Source: Bacteroidales bacterium (lineage in GTDB: Bacteria; Bacteroidota; Bacteroidia; Bacteroidales; VadinHA17). From it: a stretch of 64,000 nucleotides of DNA. Positions 1-8,927 of this stretch are shown here, in pieces. The DNA is taken from NCBI GenBank assembly GCA_016709865.1, contig JADJLX010000001.1, positions 368,765-432,764 of the forward strand, written 5' to 3'. Each line of letters begins with the position of its first letter. Positions within the stretch are counted from its first letter, which is position 1. The notes under the pieces were generated by a model. It saw only the letters and a list, made by a program, of their open reading frames with translations, ran no database searches and was not told the DNA's origin. Made by a program: the position numbers and the translations under genes.

Positions 1-11
1 GAATTAACATA

Positions 12-1376
12 ATGGCCTACAAAATGTCAGGATCTCAAATAAAATCTGAAGGTTACAGCGAAAGACTTGAAACAGTCTCTTCTGATATCTTAAGAAATGT
101 AAGGTTCAACAAAGGATTTATTCTTTGGATGGGATTTCTTATTTTAGCACTTGCTGCTTGTCTTTTCGCATATTATATTCAGCTAAGGAAAGGACTTGGA
201 GTAACCGGGCTCCGCGATGTTACCAGCTGGGGTATGTATATAGCCAACTTTGTCTTTTTCGTCGCAACAAGTCTGGTTGGAATGCTTATCAGTTCTGTTC
301 TTGGTCTTTCGGGAGCACAATGGGTCAAACCAATTGCCCGTATAGCTGAAATTATTGCTGTTGCGTTCGCAGCTGTCGCAGGATTAGTTATCATTTCCGA
401 CATGGGACGTCCCGACAGGCTTCCGTATGTGTTCCTTTTCGGGAGAGTTCAGTCGCCTATACTCTGGGACGTAACTGTTGTAACGACATACTTTTTCGTC
501 AGCCTTCTTCTTTGGTTTCTTCCTGTTATTCCCGATCTGGCTATTGCAAAAACAAGGCTTAACGGGAGGCCCGGTATTTTAATCAAAGTATATGAACTGC
601 TCTCTTTAAAATGGATACACCACCCGAAGCAATATGAAATTCTCAGGCAGGCAATGCGCGTTCTTCTGATTCTCATTGTTCCGCTTGCCTTTGCAATACA
701 TACCGTCACTTCGTGGCTCTTTGCAGTTACTCCCCGTCCGGGCTGGGACAGCTCAATATTCGGCCCATACTTTATTTCAGGAGCATTTGTTTCAGGAACG
801 GCTGCAGTAATTATTGCAATGTATTTTTTCAGGGTAAGTTATAAGCTTCAGAAATATCTTACTGAGGATCATTTTGAAAAAATAGGCCGGGTACTCGTAC
901 TGGTCTCAATAGTATATCTCTATTTCAACCTGAATGAGTTTATGGTACCCGGATATAAGCTGAAATCACTTGATGCAATTCATCTCAAAGAACTATTTGC
1001 CGGTGAATACGCACCTCTGTTCTGGGGAGTACAACTTTTAGGACTTGTTATCCCTGTGATTCTTCTTTTGTTCAGAAGATTCCGAAAACCGTTCCCGATG
1101 CTTATTATTTCTATTGCTGTTCTGGCTGCTGCCTGGCTTAAAAGATATATTATCGTTGTCCCCCCTCAGGGTCATCCGTTTCTTCCTGTTCAGCATGTTC
1201 CTGTTGAGTGGGTTATCTATAAGCCAACACTAATTGAAACAGCAGTAACTTTTGCTTCGATAATTCTTGTTCTGATAATAGTTACGGTTTTATCAAAATT
1301 GTTTCCGATACTTCCTATCTGGGAGCTTGCTGAAGATGAATCCGGATCTGACATAGACAAAACAGATAATAATTAA
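12..1376 (+). CDS. NrfD/PsrC-family quinol-interacting membrane subunit
   Basis: Integral membrane protein of 454 residues with roughly ten hydrophobic segments from about residue 36 to 425, the pattern of the NrfD/PsrC family. Members anchor complex iron-sulfur or molybdopterin oxidoreductases, or alternative complex III, and exchange electrons with the quinone pool. The hydrophilic partner subunits would lie upstream, outside the window. It is followed 4 bp later by a c-type cytochrome and then by the caa3 oxidase genes, so a role as quinol:cytochrome c oxidoreductase feeding that oxidase is a reasonable inference. Whether it is ActC of alternative complex III or a related complex cannot be decided here. 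The start at 12 is the first ATG; residue 5 is an alternative. Confidence 0.8.
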   Translation: MAYKMSGSQIKSEGYSERLETVSSDILRNVRFNKGFILWMGFLILALAACLFAYYIQLRKGLGVTGLRDVTSWGMYIANFVFFVATSLVGMLISSVLGLSGAQWVKPIARIAEIIAVAFAAVAGLVIISDMGRPDRLPYVFLFGRVQSPILWDVTVVTTYFFVSLLLWFLPVIPDLAIAKTRLNGRPGILIKVYELLSLKWIHHPKQYEILRQAMRVLLILIVPLAFAIHTVTSWLFAVTPRPGWDSSIFGPYFISGAFVSGTAAVIIAMYFFRVSYKLQKYLTEDHFEKIGRVLVLVSIVYLYFNLNEFMVPGYKLKSLDAIHLKELFAGEYAPLFWGVQLLGLVIPVILLLFRRFRKPFPMLIISIAVLAAAWLKRYIIVVPPQGHPFLPVQHVPVEWVIYKPTLIETAVTFASIILVLIIVTVLSKLFPILPIWELAEDESGSDIDKTDNN

Positions 1377-1380
1377 ACTT

Positions 1381-2298
1381 ATGAGGCGATATTTTTTCGG
1401 TTTATTATTAATACAGCTTCTTATTCCAACGCTTTCCGCACAGGAATGGATTGTTCCGGCAGATAAGAAAGGTAAACTCAGTACCTTTCCATTCAATGAT
1501 GAAACAAGGAAAGCCGGAGAGAAACTGTACTCCATAAACTGCATGTCCTGTCATGGCACCCCGGGAAAAGCAAATTATCTCCCGCTGGTTCCCCCTCCAG
1601 GAGATCCGGCAACGGAGAAGATTCAAAAAAACAACGACGGGGAAATTTTCTATAAAGTATCAGTCGGGCGTGGTCAGATGCCGTCTTTCAGAAGCGTCCT
1701 GACATCAAATGAAATCTGGAATGTAGTTTCTTTTCTTAGAAGTTTCAATACTGCCTATAAACAACAGGTAATGCCGGTCATAACATCATCAGCCTACCCT
1801 GGTGCGGTAATTGGATTACTTGTCTCATTCAACCCTGCCGATAGCACAATTATTCTTAAAGCTTCTGCAACTTCTGAAAAATCAAGTGTACCGGTTGCTG
1901 ATGCGGAAGTTAAGCTGCTTGTAAAAAGGACATTCGGGATGCTCCCGGTAGACGAACCACAAACAACAGACAAAGAAGGGCTTGCAACCTTCAGGGTTCC
2001 TGCGGACCTTAAGGGAGATACTGCAGGAATGGTACTTGTAAGCGCCCGATTCACAGATGAAGATGTATTTGGCAGTGCCGGTAAAGATACCCTGCTGAAT
2101 GCCGGACAAAAAGTTACACCTGTGAGCCTGGTAGCGCAGAGGGCTATGTGGAACAATGTAAGGAAAGCTCCCGTCTGGATAATTCTCGCCTATGGCCTTG
2201 GAGTACTCATAGCATGGGGCTTCATTTTACTGGTCTTAATGAAACTCAGGGATATTTATCTGGTTGGCGAAATCGTCTCTTCAGATAAGAAAGAATAG
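1381..2298 (+). CDS. Membrane-anchored c-type cytochrome with Ig-like domain
   Basis: A cleavable signal peptide (residues 1-20) precedes a mono-heme cytochrome c domain: the CMSCH heme site is at residues 54-58 and the likely axial Met is M100 in a GQMPSF context. A beta-rich stretch of about 120 residues with an Ig-like look follows, and one transmembrane helix lies near residues 266-290, with a short cytoplasmic tail. The protein should sit on the outer face of the inner membrane and carry electrons from the NrfD-containing complex to the caa3 oxidase encoded just downstream. The cytochrome-Ig-helix arrangement is unusual among short cytochromes c. The domain identity of the middle part is inferred from pattern only. 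Confidence 0.8.
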   Translation: MRRYFFGLLLIQLLIPTLSAQEWIVPADKKGKLSTFPFNDETRKAGEKLYSINCMSCHGTPGKANYLPLVPPPGDPATEKIQKNNDGEIFYKVSVGRGQMPSFRSVLTSNEIWNVVSFLRSFNTAYKQQVMPVITSSAYPGAVIGLLVSFNPADSTIILKASATSEKSSVPVADAEVKLLVKRTFGMLPVDEPQTTDKEGLATFRVPADLKGDTAGMVLVSARFTDEDVFGSAGKDTLLNAGQKVTPVSLVAQRAMWNNVRKAPVWIILAYGLGVLIAWGFILLVLMKLRDIYLVGEIVSSDKKE

Positions 2299-2334
2299 AT
2301 TAACTGAACACCGGACAACATAGACAAATAAAAA

Positions 2335-2718
2335 ATGAAAAACATCACAACCCTTGGAAGAATCCTATTTGCAGTACCCTTTGCGATTTTCGGAATTAAC
2401 CATTTCCTTATGATGGACTACTATGTGGGAATGCTCACATCATTCATCCCTCTGGGTGCATATACAATTATTCTTACCGGGATAATGCTTATTGCAACAA
2501 GCATCAGCATAATCTCCAAAAAGTTCGTGAAAATATCAACAATTACACTAGCAATCCTTCTGTTTATCTTTATAATCACTATTCATATTCCCCACCTGAT
2601 AACTGATTCAGACAAGACAGCTACCTTAATCGCGCTTCTAAAAGATATCAGTCTTATGGGCGGATCGCTGATGATTGCCGGTATATATGCAGAAGATGAA
2701 AAACCTGTGACAAAATAA
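2335..2718 (+). CDS. DoxX-like small membrane protein
   Basis: Protein of 127 residues with four hydrophobic segments, resembling the DoxX/DUF417-like family of small four-helix membrane proteins. The family lacks a single agreed function; some members associate with terminal oxidases or thiol redox systems. It lies between a cytochrome c gene and a SCO gene, 5 bp ahead of the latter, so an accessory role in respiratory complex assembly is plausible but not shown. No catalytic motif is visible. Confidence 0.6.
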   Translation: MKNITTLGRILFAVPFAIFGINHFLMMDYYVGMLTSFIPLGAYTIILTGIMLIATSISIISKKFVKISTITLAILLFIFIITIHIPHLITDSDKTATLIALLKDISLMGGSLMIAGIYAEDEKPVTK

Positions 2719-2723
2719 AAAAT

Positions 2724-3500
2724 ATGAAAAAAGTATTTTCTCTGATTATTACAATCCTCCTTTTAGGAACCCTGAACGCTCAGGAGATGGTAAAAAGCGA
2801 CCTGCTCGGGAAACCAGTTGAAATCGGAATCGTTGAACATCTTGGAGAAACTATTCCAATGGATCTCTGGTTTTTGAACGAAAACAGTGATACCGTAACG
2901 CTGAGGCAGCTGATTGACAAACCAACAATAATGCTCTTTGTGTACTTCGACTGCCCTAACTTATGCAGCCCGCTGATGGATGGCGTTTCTGATATGGTCA
3001 GCAAGCTGGATATGACCCTGGGTAAAGATTACCAGATAATTACAATAAGTTTCAACACAAAAGACACACCAGAAAAAGCCAGGGAAAAAAAGGTAAATTT
3101 TGTGCAGAAAATAAGCAAGGAGAATCAGCAATACTGGATCTATCTAACAGGCATACAGGAGAATATAAACACAATAACAGACGCTCTTGGTTTCAAATAC
3201 AAAGCTCAGGGACTTGATTTTGCCCATGCATCTGCGATTATGGTTCTAAGTCCCCAGGGGAAAATTACCAGGTACCTTTATGGTCTTTCGTTTCTCCCTT
3301 TCGATGTTAAGATGGCTATAGTTGAGGCACAGAAAGGTCTGGCCAGGCCAACTATCAATAAAGTACTTGAATATTGTTTTGCGTATAATCCCGGAAGTAA
3401 AACCTACACTTTACAGATAACAAGAATTATTGGAAGCATTACAATATTTATAGCGCTAATCGTTTTTGTAATTCTTCTTTTTAACAGACGAAAAAAATGA
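2724..3500 (+). CDS. SCO1/SenC-family copper chaperone for CuA
   Basis: SCO family thioredoxin-fold protein of 258 residues that delivers copper to the CuA centre of cytochrome oxidase subunit II. The copper ligands are visible: the CPNLC motif at C77 and C81 and the distal histidine H168 in a DFAHAS context. A signal peptide occupies residues 1-19 and a single C-terminal helix (about 233-254) followed by RRKK anchors it to the membrane with the copper site outside. The gene lies 13 bp upstream of oxidase subunit I, a position that fits a dedicated assembly factor. Confidence 0.9.
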   Translation: MKKVFSLIITILLLGTLNAQEMVKSDLLGKPVEIGIVEHLGETIPMDLWFLNENSDTVTLRQLIDKPTIMLFVYFDCPNLCSPLMDGVSDMVSKLDMTLGKDYQIITISFNTKDTPEKAREKKVNFVQKISKENQQYWIYLTGIQENINTITDALGFKYKAQGLDFAHASAIMVLSPQGKITRYLYGLSFLPFDVKMAIVEAQKGLARPTINKVLEYCFAYNPGSKTYTLQITRIIGSITIFIALIVFVILLFNRRKK

Positions 3501-3513
3501 TAATCAGACAATT

Positions 3514-5145
3514 ATGAGCAATTCTGAAACCGGAACACACGTTAGTTACCTCGATCATCAGGGTAAATACAAGGGATTACTTTCATGGCTGCTTACCACA
3601 GATCACAAAAAGATAGGGTTGCTGTATCTCTACTCTATAACTGTTTTCTTCTTTGTGGCAGCTATCCTCGGGGTTTTGATGAGGATAGAGCTGATTGCTC
3701 CCGGACAAACAATTATGGATGCCCAGACTTACAACGGAGTGTTCACAATTCATGGAATCATAATGATTTTTGTAATTGTGATACCAGCACTGCCGGCAAT
3801 ATTCGGGAACTTTTTCCTCCCGATCCTCATTGGGGCTAAAGATGTTGCATTCCCCAAACTAAACCTATTTTCTTTTTACCTGTTTTTCATTGGAGCCATT
3901 TTTGGAGTTCTTTCACAGTTTATCGGAGGAGGCGCACCAGATACAGGCTGGACTTTTTATGTGCCTTACAGCGCTGAGTCTTCAACAAATGTGATATATG
4001 CCCTGGTTGCTGCGTTTATCCTGGGCTTTTCTTCTATTCTGACAGGATTGAACTTTATTGTTACTATTCACAGGATGCGCGCACCGGGAATGGGATGGTT
4101 CAGGATGCCGCTATTCCCCTGGTCTCTTTACGCTACTGCATGGATTCAGGTACTTGCTACACCAATTGTGGGAATAACACTACTTATGGTGATTGCCGAA
4201 AGGGTTCTGAAAATCGGGTTTTTTGATCCGGCTCTGGGTGGCGATCCTGTTTTGTTTCAGCATCTTTTCTGGATCTATTCTCATCCGGCTGTATATATTA
4301 TGATTCTTCCGGGAATGGGTATTGTTACCGAGATATTCCCAACCTTTAGTCAGAAACCTGTTTTCGGATATACAGCTATTCTGATTTCGAGTCTTGCAAT
4401 TGCATTTGTCGGATACTTTGTCTGGGGACATCATATGTTTACTGCAGGCATCAGCTATGGTTCAAGATGGTTTTTCTCGTTCCTTACGTTCATTGTAGCC
4501 GTCCCCAGTGCAATAAAAGTGTTCAACTGGGTATCTACAATGTATGGGGGCTCAATTGACCTTAAACCGCCTCTTTTATACGCCATTTCATTTATCTTCC
4601 TTTTTATGATCGGCGGTTTTACCGGGCTCACACTTGGTGCTGTAGCTGCAAACGTCCAGGTTCATGATACAGCTTTCGTAGTAGCTCATTTTCATTACAT
4701 CATATTCGGAGGTATGGGGTTTGCATTTTTTGCGGGAATCCACTACTGGTATCCCAAGATGTTCGGACGAATGTACAGCAACAGGTGGGCAAACATAGCA
4801 TGGGCTGTTGTATTCTTTGGCTTCAACCTGCTTTATTTCCCACTGTTTGTAATAGGAATACAGGGAATGCCAAGAAGGTATTTTGATTACCTGCCACAGT
4901 TCCAGACTGGTCATGTGCTTTCAACAATCGGAGCATTTGTTCTTTTCACCGGGCTGGTTATGATGGTGTATAACCTTGTATATCATATAAAAAGGGGGGC
5001 AATAGCCCCTGCCAATCCGTGGAAAGGAGTTACACTTGAATGGCAGATACCATCACCTCCGTCACATGAGAATTTTGATGAGATACCTGTTATAACCACC
5101 GATCCATATGTATTCGGGAAAAGCACAGAAAACAAACCAAGTTAA
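3514..5145 (+). CDS. ctaD: Cytochrome c oxidase subunit I (A2-type)
   Basis: Catalytic heme-copper subunit of 543 residues with twelve expected transmembrane helices. All metal ligands can be placed: H80 and H394 for low-spin heme, H257, H306 and H307 for CuB, and H392 for the high-spin heme; Y261 is the cross-linked tyrosine. Helix VI reads YSHPAVY, with Ala at 259 where A1 oxidases carry the D-channel Glu, and with the Tyr-Ser pair that defines A2 oxidases. With the heme-bearing subunit II downstream this is a caa3 oxidase, which reduces O2 to water while pumping protons. It is part of the operon running from the NrfD gene to the prenyltransferase. Confidence 0.97.
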   Translation: MSNSETGTHVSYLDHQGKYKGLLSWLLTTDHKKIGLLYLYSITVFFFVAAILGVLMRIELIAPGQTIMDAQTYNGVFTIHGIIMIFVIVIPALPAIFGNFFLPILIGAKDVAFPKLNLFSFYLFFIGAIFGVLSQFIGGGAPDTGWTFYVPYSAESSTNVIYALVAAFILGFSSILTGLNFIVTIHRMRAPGMGWFRMPLFPWSLYATAWIQVLATPIVGITLLMVIAERVLKIGFFDPALGGDPVLFQHLFWIYSHPAVYIMILPGMGIVTEIFPTFSQKPVFGYTAILISSLAIAFVGYFVWGHHMFTAGISYGSRWFFSFLTFIVAVPSAIKVFNWVSTMYGGSIDLKPPLLYAISFIFLFMIGGFTGLTLGAVAANVQVHDTAFVVAHFHYIIFGGMGFAFFAGIHYWYPKMFGRMYSNRWANIAWAVVFFGFNLLYFPLFVIGIQGMPRRYFDYLPQFQTGHVLSTIGAFVLFTGLVMMVYNLVYHIKRGAIAPANPWKGVTLEWQIPSPPSHENFDEIPVITTDPYVFGKSTENKPS

Positions 5146-5150
5146 AATAT

Positions 5151-5765
5151 ATGACTGTTCACGAAACTCATAGCACCCGCATTGACAGCGATACCGGAAA
5201 ACTGGGAATGTGGATATTTCTTTTTACCGAACTCTTCCTGTTCGGAGGTCTTTTCCTTGTTTATGCGGTTTTCAGGGCAAAATACTCTGAAGACTTTCAC
5301 ACAGCAGCTCTCGAACTAAATACATTTATCGGGACGCTCAATACCGTTTTCCTTCTTGTCAGCAGTATGACCGTTGCCATGTCAATAACAGCGGTTCAGA
5401 AGAACCAGAAGAAACTGGCAATGTTCCTGTTAATTGTGACACTTATACTCGCCGCCCTCTTCATGATAAATAAATATTTTGAATGGTCGCATAAGTTTGA
5501 GTTTCAGCTTTTTCCGGGTTCAGAGGTTCTTAAAAACCTGCCAAGAGGAGAATTACTATTCTTCGGACTGTACTATATGATGACCGGGTTACACGCAGTG
5601 CATGTTCTCATCGGCATGATACTGCTCACAATCAATTTCTTCAAAATTAAATCGGGTTACGTAAACCAGGATCATTATCTGCATCTTGAAAACAGCGGGC
5701 TATACTGGCATCTTGTCGACCTGATCTGGATATTCCTCTTCCCTCTGTTATATCTTATAACATAA
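5151..5765 (+). CDS. ctaE: Cytochrome c oxidase subunit III
   Basis: Subunit III of the caa3 oxidase, 204 residues with about five transmembrane helices. The family signatures are the N-terminal GKLGMWIFLFTE segment, the MMTGLHAVHV motif near residue 143, and the closing YWHLVDLIWIFLFPLLY segment. It supports the proton-pumping subunit I structurally. It starts 5 bp after subunit I and is followed by subunit IV, the order usual in Bacteroidota oxidase operons. Confidence 0.93.
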   Translation: MTVHETHSTRIDSDTGKLGMWIFLFTELFLFGGLFLVYAVFRAKYSEDFHTAALELNTFIGTLNTVFLLVSSMTVAMSITAVQKNQKKLAMFLLIVTLILAALFMINKYFEWSHKFEFQLFPGSEVLKNLPRGELLFFGLYYMMTGLHAVHVLIGMILLTINFFKIKSGYVNQDHYLHLENSGLYWHLVDLIWIFLFPLLYLIT

Positions 5766-5780
5766 TAATGAGCCCGAATT

Positions 5781-6065
5781 ATGAAACACAACGAAACACA
5801 TATTTCAAGCTATAACTCCAATGCGATTGTATTGATTGCGTTGCTTGTTCTTACATCAATTTCTGTACTCGCCACCGGGTGGCATATAGGTGCATTTACT
5901 GTTGCACTGGCTCTTCTAATAGCAAGTGTAAAAGTTAGTATTGTAATCTACAATTTCATGCATGTCAAACATGAAAGTCTCTTTATTAAACTGATGATTC
6001 TCGGTGTATTTGTTTTATATGCACTTGTTATTATTATAACTTTTATTGACTACTATTTAAGGTAA
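5781..6065 (+). CDS. Cytochrome c oxidase subunit IV (COX4_pro type)
   Basis: Small membrane protein of 94 residues with three hydrophobic segments and the VKVSIVIYNFMHVKHES stretch typical of bacterial oxidase subunit IV. It is a non-catalytic stabilising subunit. Its position between subunits III and II supports the call. Confidence 0.85.
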   Translation: MKHNETHISSYNSNAIVLIALLVLTSISVLATGWHIGAFTVALALLIASVKVSIVIYNFMHVKHESLFIKLMILGVFVLYALVIIITFIDYYLR

Positions 6066-6073
6066 GACGAATT

Positions 6074-7000
6074 ATGTTTACAGGAGCATCAAATCTGGCA
6101 GAGGGAGTAGACAATACCTTCATATTGATCTTCACGATCGCGTTTATTTTCATAATTGGAATAACTGCTTTCATGATATTTACGGTAATTCACTTTTCAA
6201 GAAAGAAAGGGAAGGAACCTATGCAGTTTACAGGAAGTTTAAAGCTGGAGTTAATCTGGACTGTCATACCTCTAGTTCTTGTTATGGTAATGTTTTACTA
6301 TGGGTGGAAAGGCTTTGCTCCTATGCGGAATGTTCCGGCCGACGCAATGAACATTTCTGCCATTGGAAGAATGTGGGAGTGGGAATTTGATTATGGTAAC
6401 GGAATGAAATCAAAAGATCTTGTACTTCCGGTTAATAAGGCAGTAAGGATTGCACTTAAATCGGAAGATGTGAATCACAGCCTTTTTATTCCAGCATTCA
6501 GGGTTAAGGAAGATGTAATTCCTGGCTATGATAATTACCTCTGGTTTATTCCCACTTTCGTTGGTGAATATGAAATCCTCTGTACTGAATATTGCGGCCT
6601 GTTACACTCATCAATGCTGGCCAAAGCGAAGATCCTTGAACAGGCAGATTACGACAATTGGTTTACTGAATTTAAGGCAACAGCCGTTGTAGCAGAGCCC
6701 GACGGTTATCTGCTGCTCCGGAACACCGGGTGTATTGCGTGCCACTCCCTAGATGGGGCAAAGCTTGTGGGTCCTTCATTCAAAGGTTTATACGGAAGTG
6801 AGAGGATTGTAACCAAAGGAAATGATCAGGTAACCGTAACAGCTAATGAAGAGTATATAAAAACTTCCATTTATGATCCTGACTCTGAAATTGTTACAGG
6901 ATTTTCAAAAGGCCTTATGAAATCATATAAGGAGATATTAAAGGAAGAGGATATTAAAATCATTACTGATTATCTGAAAACCTTAAATAAGGAAAATTGA
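6074..7000 (+). CDS. ctaC: Cytochrome c oxidase subunit II with fused cytochrome c (caa3)
   Basis: CuA-bearing subunit of 308 residues. Two transmembrane helices (about 15-40 and 60-78) lead into a cupredoxin domain with the full CuA ligand set H135, C170, C174, H178 and M181, plus E172 as backbone ligand. A C-terminal cytochrome c domain carries CIACH at residues 220-224 and a candidate axial Met in the GLMKSY segment, so electrons enter through the fused heme. No N-terminal signal or lipobox is evident; the first helix probably acts as the signal anchor. Subunit II normally precedes subunit I in many phyla but here closes the structural genes. Confidence 0.96.
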   Translation: MFTGASNLAEGVDNTFILIFTIAFIFIIGITAFMIFTVIHFSRKKGKEPMQFTGSLKLELIWTVIPLVLVMVMFYYGWKGFAPMRNVPADAMNISAIGRMWEWEFDYGNGMKSKDLVLPVNKAVRIALKSEDVNHSLFIPAFRVKEDVIPGYDNYLWFIPTFVGEYEILCTEYCGLLHSSMLAKAKILEQADYDNWFTEFKATAVVAEPDGYLLLRNTGCIACHSLDGAKLVGPSFKGLYGSERIVTKGNDQVTVTANEEYIKTSIYDPDSEIVTGFSKGLMKSYKEILKEEDIKIITDYLKTLNKEN

Positions 7001-7001
7001 C

Positions 7002-7865
7002 ATGCAGAAACATCTTGCACCTTTTCTTGATCTTATTAAATACAAGCTTTCACTTGCTGTAGTTCTTTCATCTGTAGCAGGTTATTATCTTTACAGTAAT
7101 TCATTTGACCATCATCTGTTTTTTCTTGCTTCCGGGGTATTCTTTCTTGCCTCAGGGGCTGCGGTACTGAACCAATATACCGAAAGAGCATATGATTTAT
7201 TAATGGAGAGGACAAAAAACAGACCTATTCCGTCAAAAAAGATAACAGAAAAAAACGCACTAATGATCAGTTCCGGCCTATTAATTGCCGGCTGTCTTCT
7301 GCTTCTGATCAATGGAATAATCCCTTTTGTCCTCGGAGTAATAAATGTTTTACTCTATAATCTGCTGTATACTTATCTTAAAAAGAAGAGTATTCTTTCA
7401 ATAATCCCGGGAGCCATTGTTGGAGCAGTACCTCCACTAATTGGCTTCTCTTCTGCAGGAGGGAACATCAGTAATATTAACATTATTGTCTATTCTGTTT
7501 TTATGTTTCTCTGGCAGCTTCCTCATTTCTGGCTCATTCTGGTAAAATATGGCAAGGAATATGAAAAAGCAGGATTTGCTTCAATATCAACTTATCTTAA
7601 CGAATTACAGATCAAACAACTTACGTTTTTCTGGGTCATCCTAACAACCTTTCTTCTTTTCTCTTTCGGAATATTTTCAGATGCAATCAGCAGAAGCCTG
7701 ATAATTTTATTTTTAATTCTTAATACTGCTTTCATTTTAACCTTTTACAGAATGCTGTTCTTCAAAAAAGGTCCTCAGGAAATTAAGGGTGCTTTTATAA
7801 TGATCAACTCATTCAGTATCATTGTTATGTTTATGATTATAGCTTTATCTGTCCTTAAGAATTAA
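7002..7865 (+). CDS. ctaB: Protoheme IX farnesyltransferase
   Basis: UbiA-family prenyltransferase of 287 residues that converts heme b into heme O, the precursor of the heme A used by the oxidase encoded upstream. The polar prenyl-diphosphate-binding motif is present as NQYTERAYDLLMERTKNRP (about residues 56-74), and several hydrophobic helices follow. It begins 1 bp after the subunit II stop, so translation is probably coupled. Heme A synthase (CtaA) is not in the window. Confidence 0.92.
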   Translation: MQKHLAPFLDLIKYKLSLAVVLSSVAGYYLYSNSFDHHLFFLASGVFFLASGAAVLNQYTERAYDLLMERTKNRPIPSKKITEKNALMISSGLLIAGCLLLLINGIIPFVLGVINVLLYNLLYTYLKKKSILSIIPGAIVGAVPPLIGFSSAGGNISNINIIVYSVFMFLWQLPHFWLILVKYGKEYEKAGFASISTYLNELQIKQLTFFWVILTTFLLFSFGIFSDAISRSLIILFLILNTAFILTFYRMLFFKKGPQEIKGAFIMINSFSIIVMFMIIALSVLKN

Positions 7866-7906
7866 GAAAAGAAAACGATTATTGCGAAAATTCATTTTTG
7901 ACTTCC

Positions 7907-7914
7907 TATCTTTG
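7907..7914 (+). promoter_or_regulatory. Promoter -7 element
   Basis: TATCTTTG matches the Bacteroidota TAnnTTTG -7 consensus, with a TTG at 7882-7884 as possible -33 element 22 bp upstream. It sits 62 bp ahead of the lipoprotein gene at 7977. Confidence 0.55.
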
Positions 7915-7976
7915 TAATAACGGGATAATTTATATCTCCGAATATCGTTATAAGACTAATACTAACTTTCAATTAT

Positions 7977-8780
7977 ATGAAAAAGCTACTATCTCTTGGT
8001 TTAATCCTTATTCTGATAACTGCCCTGTTTGCCGGTTGTAAAAAGGATAAGGGAGATCCTCCCGTTTTACCTCCTGCAGAATCGATGACAATTGATTTCA
8101 GCAATTTCCAGCTTCAGAAGAAAGGAGATGTAAAAGGGACCGAAAACAGCGCCTGGGAGTTCTCTGCCACTGTTGCTGCGGTTTGGAGAATTGTCGTCAA
8201 TACTACACTCATTGTTCCTGTAACTTCATTCCAGCTGGCAGTAAACCAAACACCTGCATATCTCTCTAAAAATAACTGGCAATGGAGTTATAATGTAACT
8301 GTGTCCGGTTCAACATATAAAGCAAGGCTAACCGGGGAGATTCGTACCAGCGATGTGGCATGGAAGATGTATGTTTCAAAAGAGGGAACTGGTGCCTTTG
8401 CGGAATTCCTGTGGTTTGAAGGAACATCAAAACTTGATGGTACAGGCGGACAATGGATTCTTAATCAGAGTTCTACAGTACCTTCTCCTATTCTTCAGAT
8501 CGACTGGACAAAAACTGCCTCAACTGTCGGAAAAATTACCTATACATATGTTAAGAACGGAGATGCACTTAAAACAAGCTATATAGAATATGGCCTCACA
8601 TCCAACACTCTTAATGCTTACTATAAAGTTCACTATTACAACGGAGTTAAATTTTCTGACGTTGATGTCGAATGGAATACAACTTTGAAAAATGGCAGGG
8701 TTAAGTCAGTTGATTATTTCCTGGGAGACACAAACTGGCACTGCTGGGATGCAAACAAAGTGAACGTAACTTGTCCTTAA
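7977..8780 (+). CDS. Lipoprotein of unknown function
   Basis: Secreted lipoprotein of 267 residues. A hydrophobic signal ends in the lipobox LFAGC (Cys at residue 20), followed by a lysine- and aspartate-rich tail KKDKGD. The remainder is rich in Ser, Thr, Trp and Tyr and looks all-beta. I do not recognise the family. It has its own promoter-like sequence upstream and a strong terminator downstream, so it is probably transcribed alone. Some Bacteroidota lipoproteins of this sort lie on the cell surface, but nothing here proves the location. Confidence 0.75.
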   Translation: MKKLLSLGLILILITALFAGCKKDKGDPPVLPPAESMTIDFSNFQLQKKGDVKGTENSAWEFSATVAAVWRIVVNTTLIVPVTSFQLAVNQTPAYLSKNNWQWSYNVTVSGSTYKARLTGEIRTSDVAWKMYVSKEGTGAFAEFLWFEGTSKLDGTGGQWILNQSSTVPSPILQIDWTKTASTVGKITYTYVKNGDALKTSYIEYGLTSNTLNAYYKVHYYNGVKFSDVDVEWNTTLKNGRVKSVDYFLGDTNWHCWDANKVNVTCP

Positions 8781-8797
8781 GTATAAAAAATAAAATA

Positions 8798-8829
8798 AAA
8801 TCCCGGTCTGAGCCGGGATTTTTGTTTTT
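8798..8829 (+). terminator. Rho-independent terminator
   Basis: A 9-bp perfect stem AAATCCCGG / CCGGGATTT (8798-8806 and 8813-8821) with a six-base loop is followed by a T-rich run. It lies 17 bp after the lipoprotein stop and matches an intrinsic terminator. Confidence 0.85.
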
Positions 8830-8891
8830 ACCCCATTTTACATTTTGCTGAGAATGATTTAAAAACATTTTGATTTAAATAATATTATTCT

Positions 8892-8910
8892 TTACTTTGC
8901 ACTTCAAAGT
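8892..8910 (+). promoter_or_regulatory. Operator 1 of the CreD locus overlapping a -7 element
   Basis: ACTTTGCACTTCAAAGT at 8894-8910 is an imperfect 17-bp inverted repeat. It overlaps the promoter-like TTACTTTG (8892-8899) and lies 17 bp ahead of the membrane-protein gene at 8928. A near-identical site lies upstream of the CreD gene at 9872-9888. Binding by the winged-helix protein encoded between them is the natural inference. Confidence 0.6.
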
Positions 8911-8927
8911 ACTTTTAATTAATCAAA

